A stretch of 64,000 bases of DNA from Vitreoscilla sp. (GCA_030150505.1 JASLFS010000001.1:62001-126000), one strand, 5' to 3'. Positions 50,127 through 59,933 are shown, counted from the stretch's first letter. Numbers and translations are program-made. Notes: generated by a model not told the origin, from the letters alone.

Positions 50127-52511
50127 ATGGCAACTCAAATAACGCAGGCACAAATGCAAGCTTGGGCAGATTTATTGAATCAATATAACTATGAATATTA
50201 TGTTCTTGATGAGCCAACGGTGCCTGATGCTGAATATGATCGTATTTTTCGAGCGTTACAAGCTGCAGAAATTACTTATCCACAATGGGCTAGCCAAGAT
50301 AGCCCCACGCAGCGAGTTGGCGGTACACCTTTAAGTGCATTTAAACAAATAACGCACGCCGTACCCATGCTTTCTTTAAGTAATGCATTTTCACCGCAAA
50401 GTGAAGAAACAGGGCTTTTGGATCATCAAGAAATGCTGGCTTTTGATGAGCGTGTTCGCCAAGCGTTAAGGGAGCCCTACGAATATGTGACGGAGCCTAA
50501 ATTTGATGGTTTGGCGGTCAGTATCGTTTACCGAAATGGTATTTTAGAGCAAGCGGCAACTCGTGGTGATGGTTCTGTTGGGGAAGATGTGACACAGAAT
50601 ATTAAAACCATTACCACTATTCCATTGCGATTAATTGGTGACAATATACCAAGTGTTTTAGAAGTTCGCGGTGAGGTTTTGATGTTCAAAGCTGACTTTG
50701 AGGCATTGAATCATAAGCAGCAAGCCAATCATCAAAAAGAATTTGCTAATCCTAGAAATGCAGCAGCAGGAACATTGCGTCAGCTAGATTCAAAAGTGAC
50801 AGCAGCCCGGAAACTTCGTTTCTTTGCTTATGGTATTGCTCAATTATCAGATGAAGTTCAATTGAATACCCATTCAGAAGAGCTTCAATTCTTAGCAAGT
50901 TTGCGAATTCCTGTGCCTAGAGAAGAAGATCGACAAGTTTGTCATAGTATGGCTGAAGTTTTGGCATTTTTTGAGAAAATTAAGCTGGAGCGGCCAAATT
51001 TGCCATTTGAAATTGATGGCATGGTTGTTAAAGTAAATAGTTTGGCTCAGCAAGAACAGCTTGGTTTTATTGCCAGAGCACCTAGGTTTGCTATTGCACA
51101 TAAATTTCCAGCTGAAGAAGCAGTGACCGTTGTCAATGCCATTGATGTACAAGTAGGGCGAACGGGTGCTATCACGCCTGTTGCGCGATTGGCTCCAGTG
51201 GTGGTTGGTGGGGTAACTGTAACCAATGCAACTTTGCACAATGAAGGCGAAGCTCAGCGCAAAGATGTTCGTGTTGGTGATAGTGTTGTTGTAAGACGGG
51301 CTGGTGATGTTATTCCTGAAGTTGTGCGTGTTATTTTTGAGCAAAGACCAATGCATGCAGCGGTGTTGGGCGATGATTTATTTAGTACAACTGAGCCTGA
51401 GCCTGTTTATGCGCAGTATAAATTACCAACTGAATGCCCTGTTTGTGGCAGTAGTATTGAAAAAGAAGAAGATGAAGCCATTGCACGCTGTACAGGTGGG
51501 ATGGCTTGCCAAGCCCAAAGAGCGCAAGGTTTAATTCATTTTGCATCTAGAAAGGCAATGGACATTGAAGGCTTAGGAATCCGACAGTTAGAGCAGCTGG
51601 TTGAATTGAACTTAATTCATGATTTTGCCGATATTTATCGTTTGGATATTCCAACATTGCAGCAGCTTAAAGAAAAAGAAGAGATTGAGCAGGATAAAGT
51701 TCAAAAGAATGTGCCTATTAAATGGGCTGAAAACATTTTAGTTGGAATCAATAATAGTAAGCAGCCCAGCTTAGATCGCCTCATTTTTGGTTTGGGTATT
51801 CGCCATGTGGGCGAGAAAACAGCGAAAACATTACTGCAATATTTGGGTAGTTTGCAAATTATTCGCCATATTCCTGCGCCATTACTGGCTTGTTTGCCAG
51901 ATATTGGAGAAGTAGTTGCCCATTCAATCTCACAATATTTTTCACAACCATTTCAACAAAGCCAAGTTGATGATTTGTTGAGTGAAGGCATTCAGCCAAA
52001 AGAAGGATATGTTCATCAAGATGTTTTAACACTTATGGCTACTGAAGAATGGCTTTGTCATTTGCCAGAATTGAAAATGAATCGAAAAAAAGCCACAGAT
52101 TTGTGGGTGCTTTCTGGTAAGTCATTGTCTGGTTTGTTAGATGATTTGGCTTTGCCTGCATGGTGGCAAGATTGGCGAAGTGTTGAAAAAAATCGACAAT
52201 TATTACAACAAATTCAGCAATCGTTGGCTGAAATTACCGCAGCATATCAAGAAATACCAAGTCAACCCCAAGAGCTGAATGAAGAAATTGCCAATAGAAC
52301 TTTTGTTTTAACTGGGACTTTACCAACATTGGGGCGTGATGATGCTAAATCTCAAATTGAGCAAGCGGGCGGTAAAGTAACAGGCAGCGTTTCGAAAAAG
52401 ACAGATTACGTTGTTGCCGGTGAAGCAGCGGGTTTGAAGCTGGTAAAAGCACAAGAACTAGGTATTGTTATTTTAAATGAAGATCAATTATTAAAAATGC
52501 TAAAAGGATAA
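50127..52511 (+). CDS. ligA: NAD-dependent DNA ligase LigA
   Basis: Seals nicks using NAD. 794 aa from the ATG at 50127; a GTG two codons upstream is also possible. Ia domain with YEYYVLDEPTVPDAEYD, adenylated Lys125 in EPKFDGLAVS, an OB fold, a C4 zinc finger (CPVCG...CTGGMACQ), helix-hairpin-helix repeats and a C-terminal BRCT (about 715-794). It is about 120 residues longer than E. coli LigA (671). The extra sequence lies between the HhH and BRCT domains and is a known trait of neisserial ligases. galU follows after 3 bases. Confidence 0.95.
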   Translation: MATQITQAQMQAWADLLNQYNYEYYVLDEPTVPDAEYDRIFRALQAAEITYPQWASQDSPTQRVGGTPLSAFKQITHAVPMLSLSNAFSPQSEETGLLDHQEMLAFDERVRQALREPYEYVTEPKFDGLAVSIVYRNGILEQAATRGDGSVGEDVTQNIKTITTIPLRLIGDNIPSVLEVRGEVLMFKADFEALNHKQQANHQKEFANPRNAAAGTLRQLDSKVTAARKLRFFAYGIAQLSDEVQLNTHSEELQFLASLRIPVPREEDRQVCHSMAEVLAFFEKIKLERPNLPFEIDGMVVKVNSLAQQEQLGFIARAPRFAIAHKFPAEEAVTVVNAIDVQVGRTGAITPVARLAPVVVGGVTVTNATLHNEGEAQRKDVRVGDSVVVRRAGDVIPEVVRVIFEQRPMHAAVLGDDLFSTTEPEPVYAQYKLPTECPVCGSSIEKEEDEAIARCTGGMACQAQRAQGLIHFASRKAMDIEGLGIRQLEQLVELNLIHDFADIYRLDIPTLQQLKEKEEIEQDKVQKNVPIKWAENILVGINNSKQPSLDRLIFGLGIRHVGEKTAKTLLQYLGSLQIIRHIPAPLLACLPDIGEVVAHSISQYFSQPFQQSQVDDLLSEGIQPKEGYVHQDVLTLMATEEWLCHLPELKMNRKKATDLWVLSGKSLSGLLDDLALPAWWQDWRSVEKNRQLLQQIQQSLAEITAAYQEIPSQPQELNEEIANRTFVLTGTLPTLGRDDAKSQIEQAGGKVTGSVSKKTDYVVAGEAAGLKLVKAQELGIVILNEDQLLKMLKG

Positions 52512-52514
52512 AAA

Positions 52515-53387
52515 ATGATTCAGCCAATTAAAAAAGCCATTTTTCCTGTGGCGGGAATGGGAACAAGATTTTTACCAGCGACCAAAGCTAGCCCAAAAGA
52601 AATGCTTCCTATTGTAGATAAACCGTTGATTCAGTATGCAGTTGAAGAGGCCATTGCTGCTGGTTGTACTGAAATGGTGTTTATTACTGGCAGAAATAAA
52701 CGCAGTATTGAGGATCATTTTGATAAGGCATATGAGCTGGAAACTGAATTGGCTTTTCGTAATAAAGATGCTTTATTAGCCCATGTTAAAGATATTGTAC
52801 CTAAAAATGTGAGTTGTATTTTTATTCGCCAAGCGGAAGCGTTGGGTTTGGGACATGCTGTTAGTTGTGCTAAACCGATTGTTGGTGATGAATCATTTGC
52901 TGTTGTTTTAGCTGATGACCTTATTGATGCGCCACAAGGTGCATTGTCACAAATGATTGATGTATATGGTTTGGATGGGCACAGTGTGCTGGGGGTAGAA
53001 ACGGTTGACCCTAGTGAAACAGGCTCATATGGTATTGTGGAAGTAACGGAGGATGGTGGCAAGCAGCGCATTCATAGTATTGTTGAAAAGCCTCATCCAG
53101 ATGTTGCACCTTCAAATCTTGCTGTTGTTGGGCGTTATATTTTAACCCCACGAATTTTTGAGATGATGCAAAACATGCCCCGTGGTGCTGGCGGTGAGAT
53201 TCAGTTAACAGATGGCATTGCACGATTGTTAAAGTATGAGCCGGTTTGGGCGCATGCTTTTGAGGGGGTTCGTTATGACTGCGGTAGTAAGCTAGGTTAT
53301 TTGGAAGCAACAGTGGCTTATGGTTTGAAGCATCCCGAAGTAGGGGCTGACTTCGCTAAGATTATGCAGAATTATGCGAATAAGTAA
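52515..53387 (+). CDS. galU: UTP-glucose-1-phosphate uridylyltransferase
   Basis: Makes UDP-glucose for LOS and surface sugars. 290 aa. GMGTRFLPATKASPKEMLPI nucleotide loop with catalytic Lys, VVLADDLI metal Asp, and VEKPHPDVAPSN. 3 bases after ligA, so probably cotranscribed. Confidence 0.95.
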   Translation: MIQPIKKAIFPVAGMGTRFLPATKASPKEMLPIVDKPLIQYAVEEAIAAGCTEMVFITGRNKRSIEDHFDKAYELETELAFRNKDALLAHVKDIVPKNVSCIFIRQAEALGLGHAVSCAKPIVGDESFAVVLADDLIDAPQGALSQMIDVYGLDGHSVLGVETVDPSETGSYGIVEVTEDGGKQRIHSIVEKPHPDVAPSNLAVVGRYILTPRIFEMMQNMPRGAGGEIQLTDGIARLLKYEPVWAHAFEGVRYDCGSKLGYLEATVAYGLKHPEVGADFAKIMQNYANK

Positions 53388-53429
53388 GTATTAAAAAAAG
53401 CTGCCTAAGGCAGCTTTTTTTAATACTTA
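53385..53429. terminator. Shared 21-bp perfect terminator galU / rhodanese
   Basis: Perfect 21-bp arms (53385-53405 and 53409-53429) around TAA, with A7/T7 tracts inside the stem. The galU stop (53385-53387) and the stop of the convergent rhodanese gene (53420-53422) both lie within the stem. Confidence 0.9.
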
Positions 53430-53746
53430 GGAATGGTTGGGTCAATTTGTTTTGACCATTCATCAATTCCACCAGTGACATTATACAATTGCTCAAAGCC
53501 AGCTCTGGCTAAAAACATTGCGACATTCATGCTTCTAACGCCATGATGACAATAAATAACAATGGGTTTGTCGTCTGGTAATTCATTATGGCGAAGTGGG
53601 ATGAAATTCATCGGAATGTGAATGTAGCCATCTATAGAAGCATAGTTAACTTCATCATCTTCACGAACATCCAGTAAAACAAATGCACGATTGTCTGCTC
53701 GCCATTGAGCAAGCTCAGTAACGGTTAAGTTTTGGATAGCTGACAT
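53420..53746 (-). CDS. Single-domain rhodanese
   Basis: Sulfurtransferase, 108 aa, one rhodanese domain. Active Cys in VIYCHHGVRS, LLDVREDDEVNYA and the end GGIDEWSKQIDP. Resembles GlpE/PspE-like cytosolic forms. 5 bases after pcm on the minus strand, so one operon. Confidence 0.9.
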   Translation of the reverse strand: MSAIQNLTVTELAQWRADNRAFVLLDVREDDEVNYASIDGYIHIPMNFIPLRHNELPDDKPIVIYCHHGVRSMNVAMFLARAGFEQLYNVTGGIDEWSKQIDPTIPKY

Positions 53747-53751
53747 GATTA

Positions 53752-54402
53752 TTAGAATTCAAAAGCAGCGTTGGCTTGCTTGCTAACTAATAATGGGGCA
53801 TCTGTTTCAAATAAAGTTGTTTCGTTGAAAGAATTGCCAGAGCGAACAATCAATACAGCTTTCATTGGGAAGGTGTTATTGATAATGGCAATGAGTTTGC
53901 CGCCATCTGTTAATTGTTCTTTTAAACTGTTACTAATTGCAGGAATGGCACCGCCAATAATAATTGCATCATATGGGGCTTGTTCAGAAACACCATGTAA
54001 ACCATCGCAAATAGCGTAACTGATATTGCTTAGCTCGCAGCTGTTTAGAGCATCACGTGCAGTATTTTGCTGTGTTTGGTCAATATCAACTGTTAAAACT
54101 TGTTGAGATAACAGGCTTAGAATAGCTGTTCCGTAACCTGATCCAGTGCCAACTTCTAATACTTTGGTTTGTTTAGTTAATTCTAATGCTTGAATCATTT
54201 TTGCTAGAACTCTAGGCTCTAGCATTTTGCCACCATTGGCTAATGGTAATTTTTCGTCGGCATAAGCGATATTTTGATGCTGTGTTTGCACAAAACGTTC
54301 ACGTGGAATCTCAGATAAGGCGTCCAATAAGTCAAAGTCTAAAACATCCCAAGGGCGGATTTGTTGTTCAACCATATTAAAACGTGCTTTTGCGAAATCC
54401 AT
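53752..54402 (-). CDS. pcm: Protein-L-isoaspartate O-methyltransferase family
   Basis: SAM-dependent methyltransferase of the PCMT family that repairs damaged aspartyl residues. 216 aa. Gly-rich SAM loop VLEVGTGSGYGTAIL, upstream RERFVQTQHQNIAYAD and LPLANGGKMLEPRV. The family's usual Ser-Gln-Pro substrate motif (as in TISQP) is replaced by KMLEP, so the activity on isoaspartate is not certain. Confidence 0.8.
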   Translation of the reverse strand: MDFAKARFNMVEQQIRPWDVLDFDLLDALSEIPRERFVQTQHQNIAYADEKLPLANGGKMLEPRVLAKMIQALELTKQTKVLEVGTGSGYGTAILSLLSQQVLTVDIDQTQQNTARDALNSCELSNISYAICDGLHGVSEQAPYDAIIIGGAIPAISNSLKEQLTDGGKLIAIINNTFPMKAVLIVRSGNSFNETTLFETDAPLLVSKQANAAFEF

Positions 54403-54420
54403 GTTAACTCCATTCGATTA

Positions 54421-54445
54421 GCGCTCAATGTTTAATTTTGAGCGC
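54421..54445 (-). terminator. Hairpin between pit and pcm
   Basis: GCGCTCAA (54421-54428) and TTGAGCGC (54438-54445), 9-base loop. No U-tract on the minus strand, so it may be a weak terminator of pit or a leader structure of pcm. Confidence 0.45.
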
Positions 54446-54506
54446 CATTTAAAAATAATTAATAGATCAAATTATCCCATAATTTATGGATAAATGCTCA
54501 TGTTGC

Positions 54507-55976
54507 TTAGCCAAAAATAAAATGGAACACAGCAAATAACCCACCAGATAGTATCATGGCGATTGGGAAGGTAAATAACCATGCCAATAAAATATTACGA
54601 ATAGTTACCCATTGTAGGCCAGATTTGTTAGCAACAGCAGTACCTGCAACCGCACTAGATAGAATTTGCGTTGTTGATACAGGTAGGCCAAATAAGTTGG
54701 CGCTGGCAATGCCAAGAGCTGTTGTCATTTGAGCACTTACACCTTGTGCGTAGGTCATGTGCGATTTACCAATGCCTTCGCCAACTGTTTTAACCACACG
54801 CTTCCAGCCAACCATAGTGCCTAAGCCTAATGCTGAAGCAATGGCAATAATCACCCAAACTGGGGCATATTCAATAGGTAAACTAAAATCTTGCTGTAAG
54901 CTATTTAAATATTGTTTTTGTTCATGAGTTGTGACTGGGAAAGTCGCTACTTTTTTTGCTGTATTTTCTAAGCACAATAAATGTGAGCGAACTAACCAGC
55001 GCTCATGCTCACTAAGTTGTGAGATGGTTTTGCTATGTGGCAATAGTTTTTGAATTTCTTGAGCATGCAGTTTGGTATCACTTGCTTGGCAATGAACAGA
55101 ATTTGAATTAGGGTCCGCTACTGTTGGTGCAGGCAAATAAGGGGCAAAGCTCTGTTGATTTTCTTGCATAAAGCGATCTAGTTGAACTGATGCTGTAACA
55201 GAGCGTTCAAGCTGGTATTGATTGCTATTAACATTGATTAAAAAATGACCAGGAATAATGCAGATTAAAATCAGCATTACTAAGCCAACACCTTTTTGCC
55301 CATCATTTGAACCGTGAGCAAAGCTGACGCCCATGGCTGATAAAATTAGCATGAAGCGAGTCCAAAATGGAGGGTGTTTTTTTCCACGTACACCAGAGCG
55401 AAGATAGGGTGTTTGATGGATGTTCGCGGTAGGAAATAGCTGGCGCAATAGTGATAGCGTGATGAATGCTAAAATAAAGCCTGCTAATGGTGAAAATAGC
55501 AAAGAGGCACCAACATCCATGGCTTTGCTCCAGTTTACGCCATCTTTCCATGATTGATCACTGAAAAGAGCATTGACAACCCCTACGCCAATAATCGAAC
55601 CGATCAATGTATGAGAGCTTGATGCAGGTAAGCCAAAGTACCAAGTACCAAGGTTCCAGATAATTGCACCAAGCAGCAGAGCAAAAATCATGGAGATGAG
55701 TAGCTTGCTATCACCAGAAGCCAGTAAGTCAACAGGCAATAAATTTACAATGGCATAAGCCACTGCCAAACCTCCAGTAACAACACCTAGAAAGTTAAAA
55801 ATGCCAGATGCTATAACGGCATGAGTTGGTTTCATAGATTGCGTGTAAATGACTGTTGCAATCGCATTGGCAGTATCATGAAAACCATTAATGAATTCAA
55901 AGAATAAAACCAAAAATAATGATAAAAACAATAGTACACCAAGGCTTGGTGTCAGGTTTGATAATATGTCCAGCAT
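54507..55976 (-). CDS. pit: Low-affinity inorganic phosphate transporter, Pit family
   Basis: 489 aa. The two internal repeats carry the PiT signatures GFHDTANAIATVIYT near the N-terminus and SFAHGSNDGQKG (about residue 223), and a third GLPVSTTQILSSAVAG near the end. About ten membrane helices flank a soluble middle region (about 255-360). Imports metal-phosphate with protons. It lies downstream of pstB across a terminator, so both phosphate systems are neighbours. No DUF47/PhoU partner gene. Confidence 0.93.
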   Translation of the reverse strand: MLDILSNLTPSLGVLLFLSLFLVLFFEFINGFHDTANAIATVIYTQSMKPTHAVIASGIFNFLGVVTGGLAVAYAIVNLLPVDLLASGDSKLLISMIFALLLGAIIWNLGTWYFGLPASSSHTLIGSIIGVGVVNALFSDQSWKDGVNWSKAMDVGASLLFSPLAGFILAFITLSLLRQLFPTANIHQTPYLRSGVRGKKHPPFWTRFMLILSAMGVSFAHGSNDGQKGVGLVMLILICIIPGHFLINVNSNQYQLERSVTASVQLDRFMQENQQSFAPYLPAPTVADPNSNSVHCQASDTKLHAQEIQKLLPHSKTISQLSEHERWLVRSHLLCLENTAKKVATFPVTTHEQKQYLNSLQQDFSLPIEYAPVWVIIAIASALGLGTMVGWKRVVKTVGEGIGKSHMTYAQGVSAQMTTALGIASANLFGLPVSTTQILSSAVAGTAVANKSGLQWVTIRNILLAWLFTFPIAMILSGGLFAVFHFIFG

Positions 55977-56088
55977 GGTCGCTTAACTAAATAATGGAAG
56001 AAAAATCCTAAACCGTGATTGTTAAACCTATTGGAGATTCCGTCAAGGTTAATTCACGATATCTTTCTTTGTTTGATAAAAATGAAAA

Positions 56089-56122
56089 GTTCAGGGAGCC
56101 TCTTTTTAGGCTTCCCTGAACC
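56089..56122 (-). terminator. Terminator of pst operon, DUS-like
   Basis: GTTCAGGGAGCCT (56089-56101) faces AGGCTTCCCTGAAC (56109-56122) with one bulged base. Both arms are one or two mismatches from the DUS. It lies 30 bases after pstB. Confidence 0.7.
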
Positions 56123-56151
56123 AATTCACGTAGTTTTTTGGTAATGTAAAA

Positions 56152-56907
56152 TTAGCCAAATTTCCCTGTAATGTAGTCTTCTGTGGTTTTTTGTTTTGGA
56201 GCAGTAAAAATATCTTTTGTGTCTCCAATTTCGACTAATTCACCTAAATACATATAAGCAGTAATATCTGATACGCGCGCTGCTTGTTGCATATTATGCG
56301 TTACCATCACAATGGTGTAATCTTCTTTGAGCTCTGTTACTAGCTCCTCAATATGTGCTGTTGAAATGGGATCAAGTGCGCTAGTTGGTTCATCAAGCAA
56401 GACAACTTCTGGTTTAGCTGCAATAGCACGAGCAATGCATAATCGTTGTTGTTGCCCTCCAGAGAGAGATTGCCCTGATTGTTTTAGCTTATCTTTGACT
56501 TCATTCCAAAGCGCTGCTTTTTTAAGAGCCCACTCAACACGATCATCTAATTCACTTCTACTTAGTTTTTCGTATAACTTTACGCCAAATGTGACATTGT
56601 CGTAAATTGACATTGGAAATGGTGTTGGTTTTTGAAAGACCATACCGACTTTATTGCGCAGTAAATTAAGATCAATACTTTTCTCTAATATGTTATTGCC
56701 ATCTAATAAAATCTGACCTTCTGCTCGCATTCCGTTGTATAAATCATACATACGATTAAATGTGCGTAGCAAAGTTGATTTGCCACATCCTGATGGACCA
56801 ATAAATGCGGTTACTTTTTTAGTTTGAATATTTAAGTTAATGTTTTTTAGTGCATGAAATTGACCATAATAAAAATTAAAGTCTTTAACAGAAATTTTGT
56901 TATCCAT
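56152..56907 (-). CDS. pstB: Phosphate ABC transporter ATPase PstB
   Basis: 251 aa. Walker A GPSGCGKSTLL, the PstB-typical FNRMYDL after it, signature LSGGQQQRLCIARAIA, Walker B VVLLDEPTSALDP and H-loop VTHN. Last gene of pstSCAB; the usual phoU does not follow. Confidence 0.96.
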   Translation of the reverse strand: MDNKISVKDFNFYYGQFHALKNINLNIQTKKVTAFIGPSGCGKSTLLRTFNRMYDLYNGMRAEGQILLDGNNILEKSIDLNLLRNKVGMVFQKPTPFPMSIYDNVTFGVKLYEKLSRSELDDRVEWALKKAALWNEVKDKLKQSGQSLSGGQQQRLCIARAIAAKPEVVLLDEPTSALDPISTAHIEELVTELKEDYTIVMVTHNMQQAARVSDITAYMYLGELVEIGDTKDIFTAPKQKTTEDYITGKFG

Positions 56908-56937
56908 ATGTTTTTGTCTGCCTATGATGCAATAATT

Positions 56938-57789
56938 TTAATGATTCTGCGCGGAGCTTTTGCTTAAAAAACGCGCCACAATATTCGTAATGAGTACAGT
57001 TAAAGTAATTAATAATGCTGCGCCCCAAGCTAGGCGGTGCCAATCGTTATACGGGCTCATGGCAAATTGCAAAATCATATTGGGTAAGTTTGCCATGGGC
57101 TCATTAAGATTGGTGCTATAAAACTGATTATTCAAAGCAGTAAATAATAATGGCGCTGTTTCACCTGATATTCGGGCAAATGCCAATAAAATGCCCGTTA
57201 ATACACCAGTCTTTGCTGCTCGTAACGTTACCATGCTAACCAGCTTCCATTTTGGGGTGCCTAATGCATAAGCAGCTTCTCGTAATGTATTAGGAACAAG
57301 CTTTAACATATTTTCTGTTGTGCGAATAACGACAGGAATCACCAGTAATGACAATGCCAAAGAACCCGCCCAGCCAGAAAAATGCCCTTGAGTGACAACA
57401 AAAATCTCATAAATAAACAAGCCAATGACGATAGAAGGAGCTGATAATAAAATGTCATTAATGAAGCGAGTTGTTTTTGCCAACCAACTATTTTGACTAA
57501 ATTCAGCTAAGTAAATTCCAGCCATAATCCCAATAGGCGTGCCGATTAGCAAGCCGAAAAGTGTAATATACACGCTGCCAATAATGGCATTTCGAATGCC
57601 TCCTTCAGAACCTGGTGGAGGTGTATCCATTGTATAAGTGCTGATTGAAACCAAAGCATCGAAGCCTTGGCTAAATAAAGTCCATAAAATCCAACTGAGC
57701 CAAAATAAGCCAAAGGCCATGGTTAATACAGATGCAACAACATTAAATTGATTGATTAATCGTCTACGACGATAAATTTGCTGGTTCAT
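56938..57789 (-). CDS. pstA: Phosphate ABC transporter permease PstA
   Basis: 283 aa, six helices. EAAYALGTPKWKLVSMVTLRAAKTG is the permease coupling loop. The segment TPPPGSEGGIRNAIIGSVYI fits the PstA family. 30 bases before pstB, 18 after pstC. Confidence 0.94.
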   Translation of the reverse strand: MNQQIYRRRRLINQFNVVASVLTMAFGLFWLSWILWTLFSQGFDALVSISTYTMDTPPPGSEGGIRNAIIGSVYITLFGLLIGTPIGIMAGIYLAEFSQNSWLAKTTRFINDILLSAPSIVIGLFIYEIFVVTQGHFSGWAGSLALSLLVIPVVIRTTENMLKLVPNTLREAAYALGTPKWKLVSMVTLRAAKTGVLTGILLAFARISGETAPLLFTALNNQFYSTNLNEPMANLPNMILQFAMSPYNDWHRLAWGAALLITLTVLITNIVARFLSKSSAQNH

Positions 57790-57807
57790 TGTTATTTCCT
57801 TTCTGAA

Positions 57808-58764
57808 TCAACCTTCATTCTTTTGCATACGAAGTAGCATGATTTTTGAGATACATAACACAATAAAGGTGATTAAAAATAATAATAAACCTAGGTAAAG
57901 CAGCGAAGATAAATGCTGTGGATCCACAGCTTCTGCAAACTCATTGGCCAGTGCTGAAGTAATCGATACGCCAGAGCTAAATAAACCAGTGCTGATATTA
58001 AAAGTATTACCAATAACAAAGGTGATTGCCATTGTTTCGCCCAAGGCACGCCCTAATCCAAGAATAATTCCGCCAATAACACCTACTTTTGTATAAGGAA
58101 GCACCACATAGCGAATGACTTCCCAAGTAGTAGAACCTAGGCCATAAGCAGATTCTTTTAGTAATGTTGGCGTGACAGCAAAAACATCGCGCATTACAGA
58201 AGCGATAAAAGGAATAATCATAATGGCTAAAATGAGTGAGGCAGTAAATAAGCCAATGCCCATTGGTGCGCCTTGAAATAGTGCGCCAATAACGGGAATA
58301 GGGCCAACATTGTCAATTAACCATGGTTGAATGTGATCTGCAAAAAATGGCGCAAACACAAACAATCCCCACATGCCATAAATAATAGATGGAATGCCAG
58401 CCAGCAGCTCAATTGCTATTCCCAAGGGGCGACGTAACCATAAGGGACTTAATTCTGTTAAAAAAATGGCAATACCAAAGCTCACAGGTACAGCAATCAA
58501 TAAAGCTATAAAAGATGTGACCAATGTGCCATAAATAGGAGCCAGTGCGCCATATTGACCAGCAACAGGGTCCCATTCGGAGCTGGTAAAAAATCCCCAA
58601 CCAAAGGTTTTCATACTTGGAATAGAACCAATGATTAAGGAGATAATAATACCAATAAGGCTAGCCAATACCACGAAGGCGAATAGTTTGGTGGTATTAA
58701 CAAATAGCCAATCTATTTTTTGTTGGTTCGCAAGCTTTTTTTGTAAAGAATTCATGCTTTGCAC
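57808..58764 (-). CDS. pstC: Phosphate ABC transporter permease PstC
   Basis: 318 aa counted from the GTG at 58764; an ATG three codons downstream (58755) is an equal candidate because AAGGA lies between the usual distances of the two. Six helices, FGWGFFTSSEWDPVAGQYGAL and the coupling loop ESAYGLGSTTWEVIRYVVLP are PstC features. 68 bases after pstS, with a hairpin in the gap. Confidence 0.94.
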   Translation of the reverse strand: MQSMNSLQKKLANQQKIDWLFVNTTKLFAFVVLASLIGIIISLIIGSIPSMKTFGWGFFTSSEWDPVAGQYGALAPIYGTLVTSFIALLIAVPVSFGIAIFLTELSPLWLRRPLGIAIELLAGIPSIIYGMWGLFVFAPFFADHIQPWLIDNVGPIPVIGALFQGAPMGIGLFTASLILAIMIIPFIASVMRDVFAVTPTLLKESAYGLGSTTWEVIRYVVLPYTKVGVIGGIILGLGRALGETMAITFVIGNTFNISTGLFSSGVSITSALANEFAEAVDPQHLSSLLYLGLLLFLITFIVLCISKIMLLRMQKNEG

Positions 58765-58787
58765 AATCCTTAAATTCTAAAATATTA

Positions 58788-58820
58788 AAGCGATAATTCA
58801 AGAGTACTGAATTATCACTT
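58788..58820 (-). terminator. Intercistronic hairpin pstS-pstC
   Basis: 13-bp arms with one mismatch (58788-58800 and 58808-58820), 7-base loop, in the pstS-pstC gap. Probably a leaky terminator or mRNA-stabilising hairpin that keeps PstS above the membrane subunits, as such binding proteins require. Confidence 0.5.
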
Positions 58821-58832
58821 TAATTATTTATA

Positions 58833-59933
58833 TTAATAAATCGCTTTTCCATCTGCATCTACAACTTGTTTCCAGCTTTCGCGGATGATGTTTTTTGCAG
58901 ATTCTGGTAATGGAACGTAATCAAGTTTCGTTGCCGCGTCATCACCCGTTTTGTATGCCCAATCAAAGAAAGATAAAGCGGCTTTGGCTTGGTTTGGATT
59001 GGCAGGTTGTTTATGTAGCAAAATAAATGTCGCTGCAGCGATTGGCCATGCATTTTCATCATCTTGGTTCGTTAGGATTAACTTAAAGCCAGGAGCGGTT
59101 GCCCAATCAGCATTTGCAGCAGCTGCAAATGTTTCTTGTGAAGGTTGAACGACTTTGCCCGCTTTGTTGACTAGGCTTGTATGCGACATATTGTTTTGCT
59201 TGGCATAAGCGTATTCAACGTAGCCAATTGAGTTTTTGACACGATTGACATAAGTTGCAACGCCTTCATTTCCTTTGCCTGCTGTGCCTGAGTCAGCTGT
59301 TGGCCATTTAACTGAGTTAGCGGCGCCAACTGTTTTTTCCCAGTCAGGAGATACTTTGCTTAAGTAATTGGTAAAGTTAAAGCTAGTACCTGAGCCGTCT
59401 GAACGGAACACTGTCGTAATAGGAGCATCTGGTAATTGAAGATTTGGATTCAAAGCCTTGATGGCAGCATCATTCCAATTTTTAATTTTACCTAAATAAA
59501 TGTTGGCTAATATTTCACCTGTTAAATTCAATTCTCCCGGTTTAATACCATCAATGTTGACGATTGGCACAACGCCACCAATAACCATTGGGAATTGAAT
59601 TAAGCCTTCTTTGTCTAGTTCTTCTTTATCTAGTGGTGCATCTGTTGCGCCAAAATCAACTGTTTTAGCAATAATTTGTTTTACGCCGCCACTTGAGCCA
59701 ATGGATTGGTAATTAATTTGACCTTGTGTTTTGGCTTGAAATTCTTGTGCCCATTGAGCGTAAATTGGCTGAGGGAAAGATGCACCAGCACCAGTGACTT
59801 TAATAATCTCAGAGCTTGGAGCGCTAGCAGAATCATTTGCAGCAGAACCGCTTGTTTGATTCGACTCACCAGAGCAAGCTGCCAATAAAGCTAATCCACT
59901 AGCAATAACAAGTGAAGAAAGACGTAATCGCAT
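58833..59933 (-). CDS. pstS: Phosphate-binding lipoprotein PstS
   Basis: Periplasmic high-affinity phosphate receptor, 366 aa. Lipobox LLAAC (Cys20), so lipid-anchored. Phosphate-binding loops TGAGASFPQPIYAQW, GSSGGVKQI, DFGATDAPL and FRSDGSGTSFNFTNYL are all present. First gene of pstSCAB, behind a Pho-box-like promoter. Confidence 0.95.
   Translation of the reverse strand: MRLRLSSLVIASGLALLAACSGESNQTSGSAANDSASAPSSEIIKVTGAGASFPQPIYAQWAQEFQAKTQGQINYQSIGSSGGVKQIIAKTVDFGATDAPLDKEELDKEGLIQFPMVIGGVVPIVNIDGIKPGELNLTGEILANIYLGKIKNWNDAAIKALNPNLQLPDAPITTVFRSDGSGTSFNFTNYLSKVSPDWEKTVGAANSVKWPTADSGTAGKGNEGVATYVNRVKNSIGYVEYAYAKQNNMSHTSLVNKAGKVVQPSQETFAAAANADWATAPGFKLILTNQDDENAWPIAAATFILLHKQPANPNQAKAALSFFDWAYKTGDDAATKLDYVPLPESAKNIIRESWKQVVDADGKAIY

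Noticed and set aside
50127..52511. LigA extra length as a possible insertion or fusion
   Set aside because: Longer ligases are normal in Neisseriaceae, and all domains are in order.
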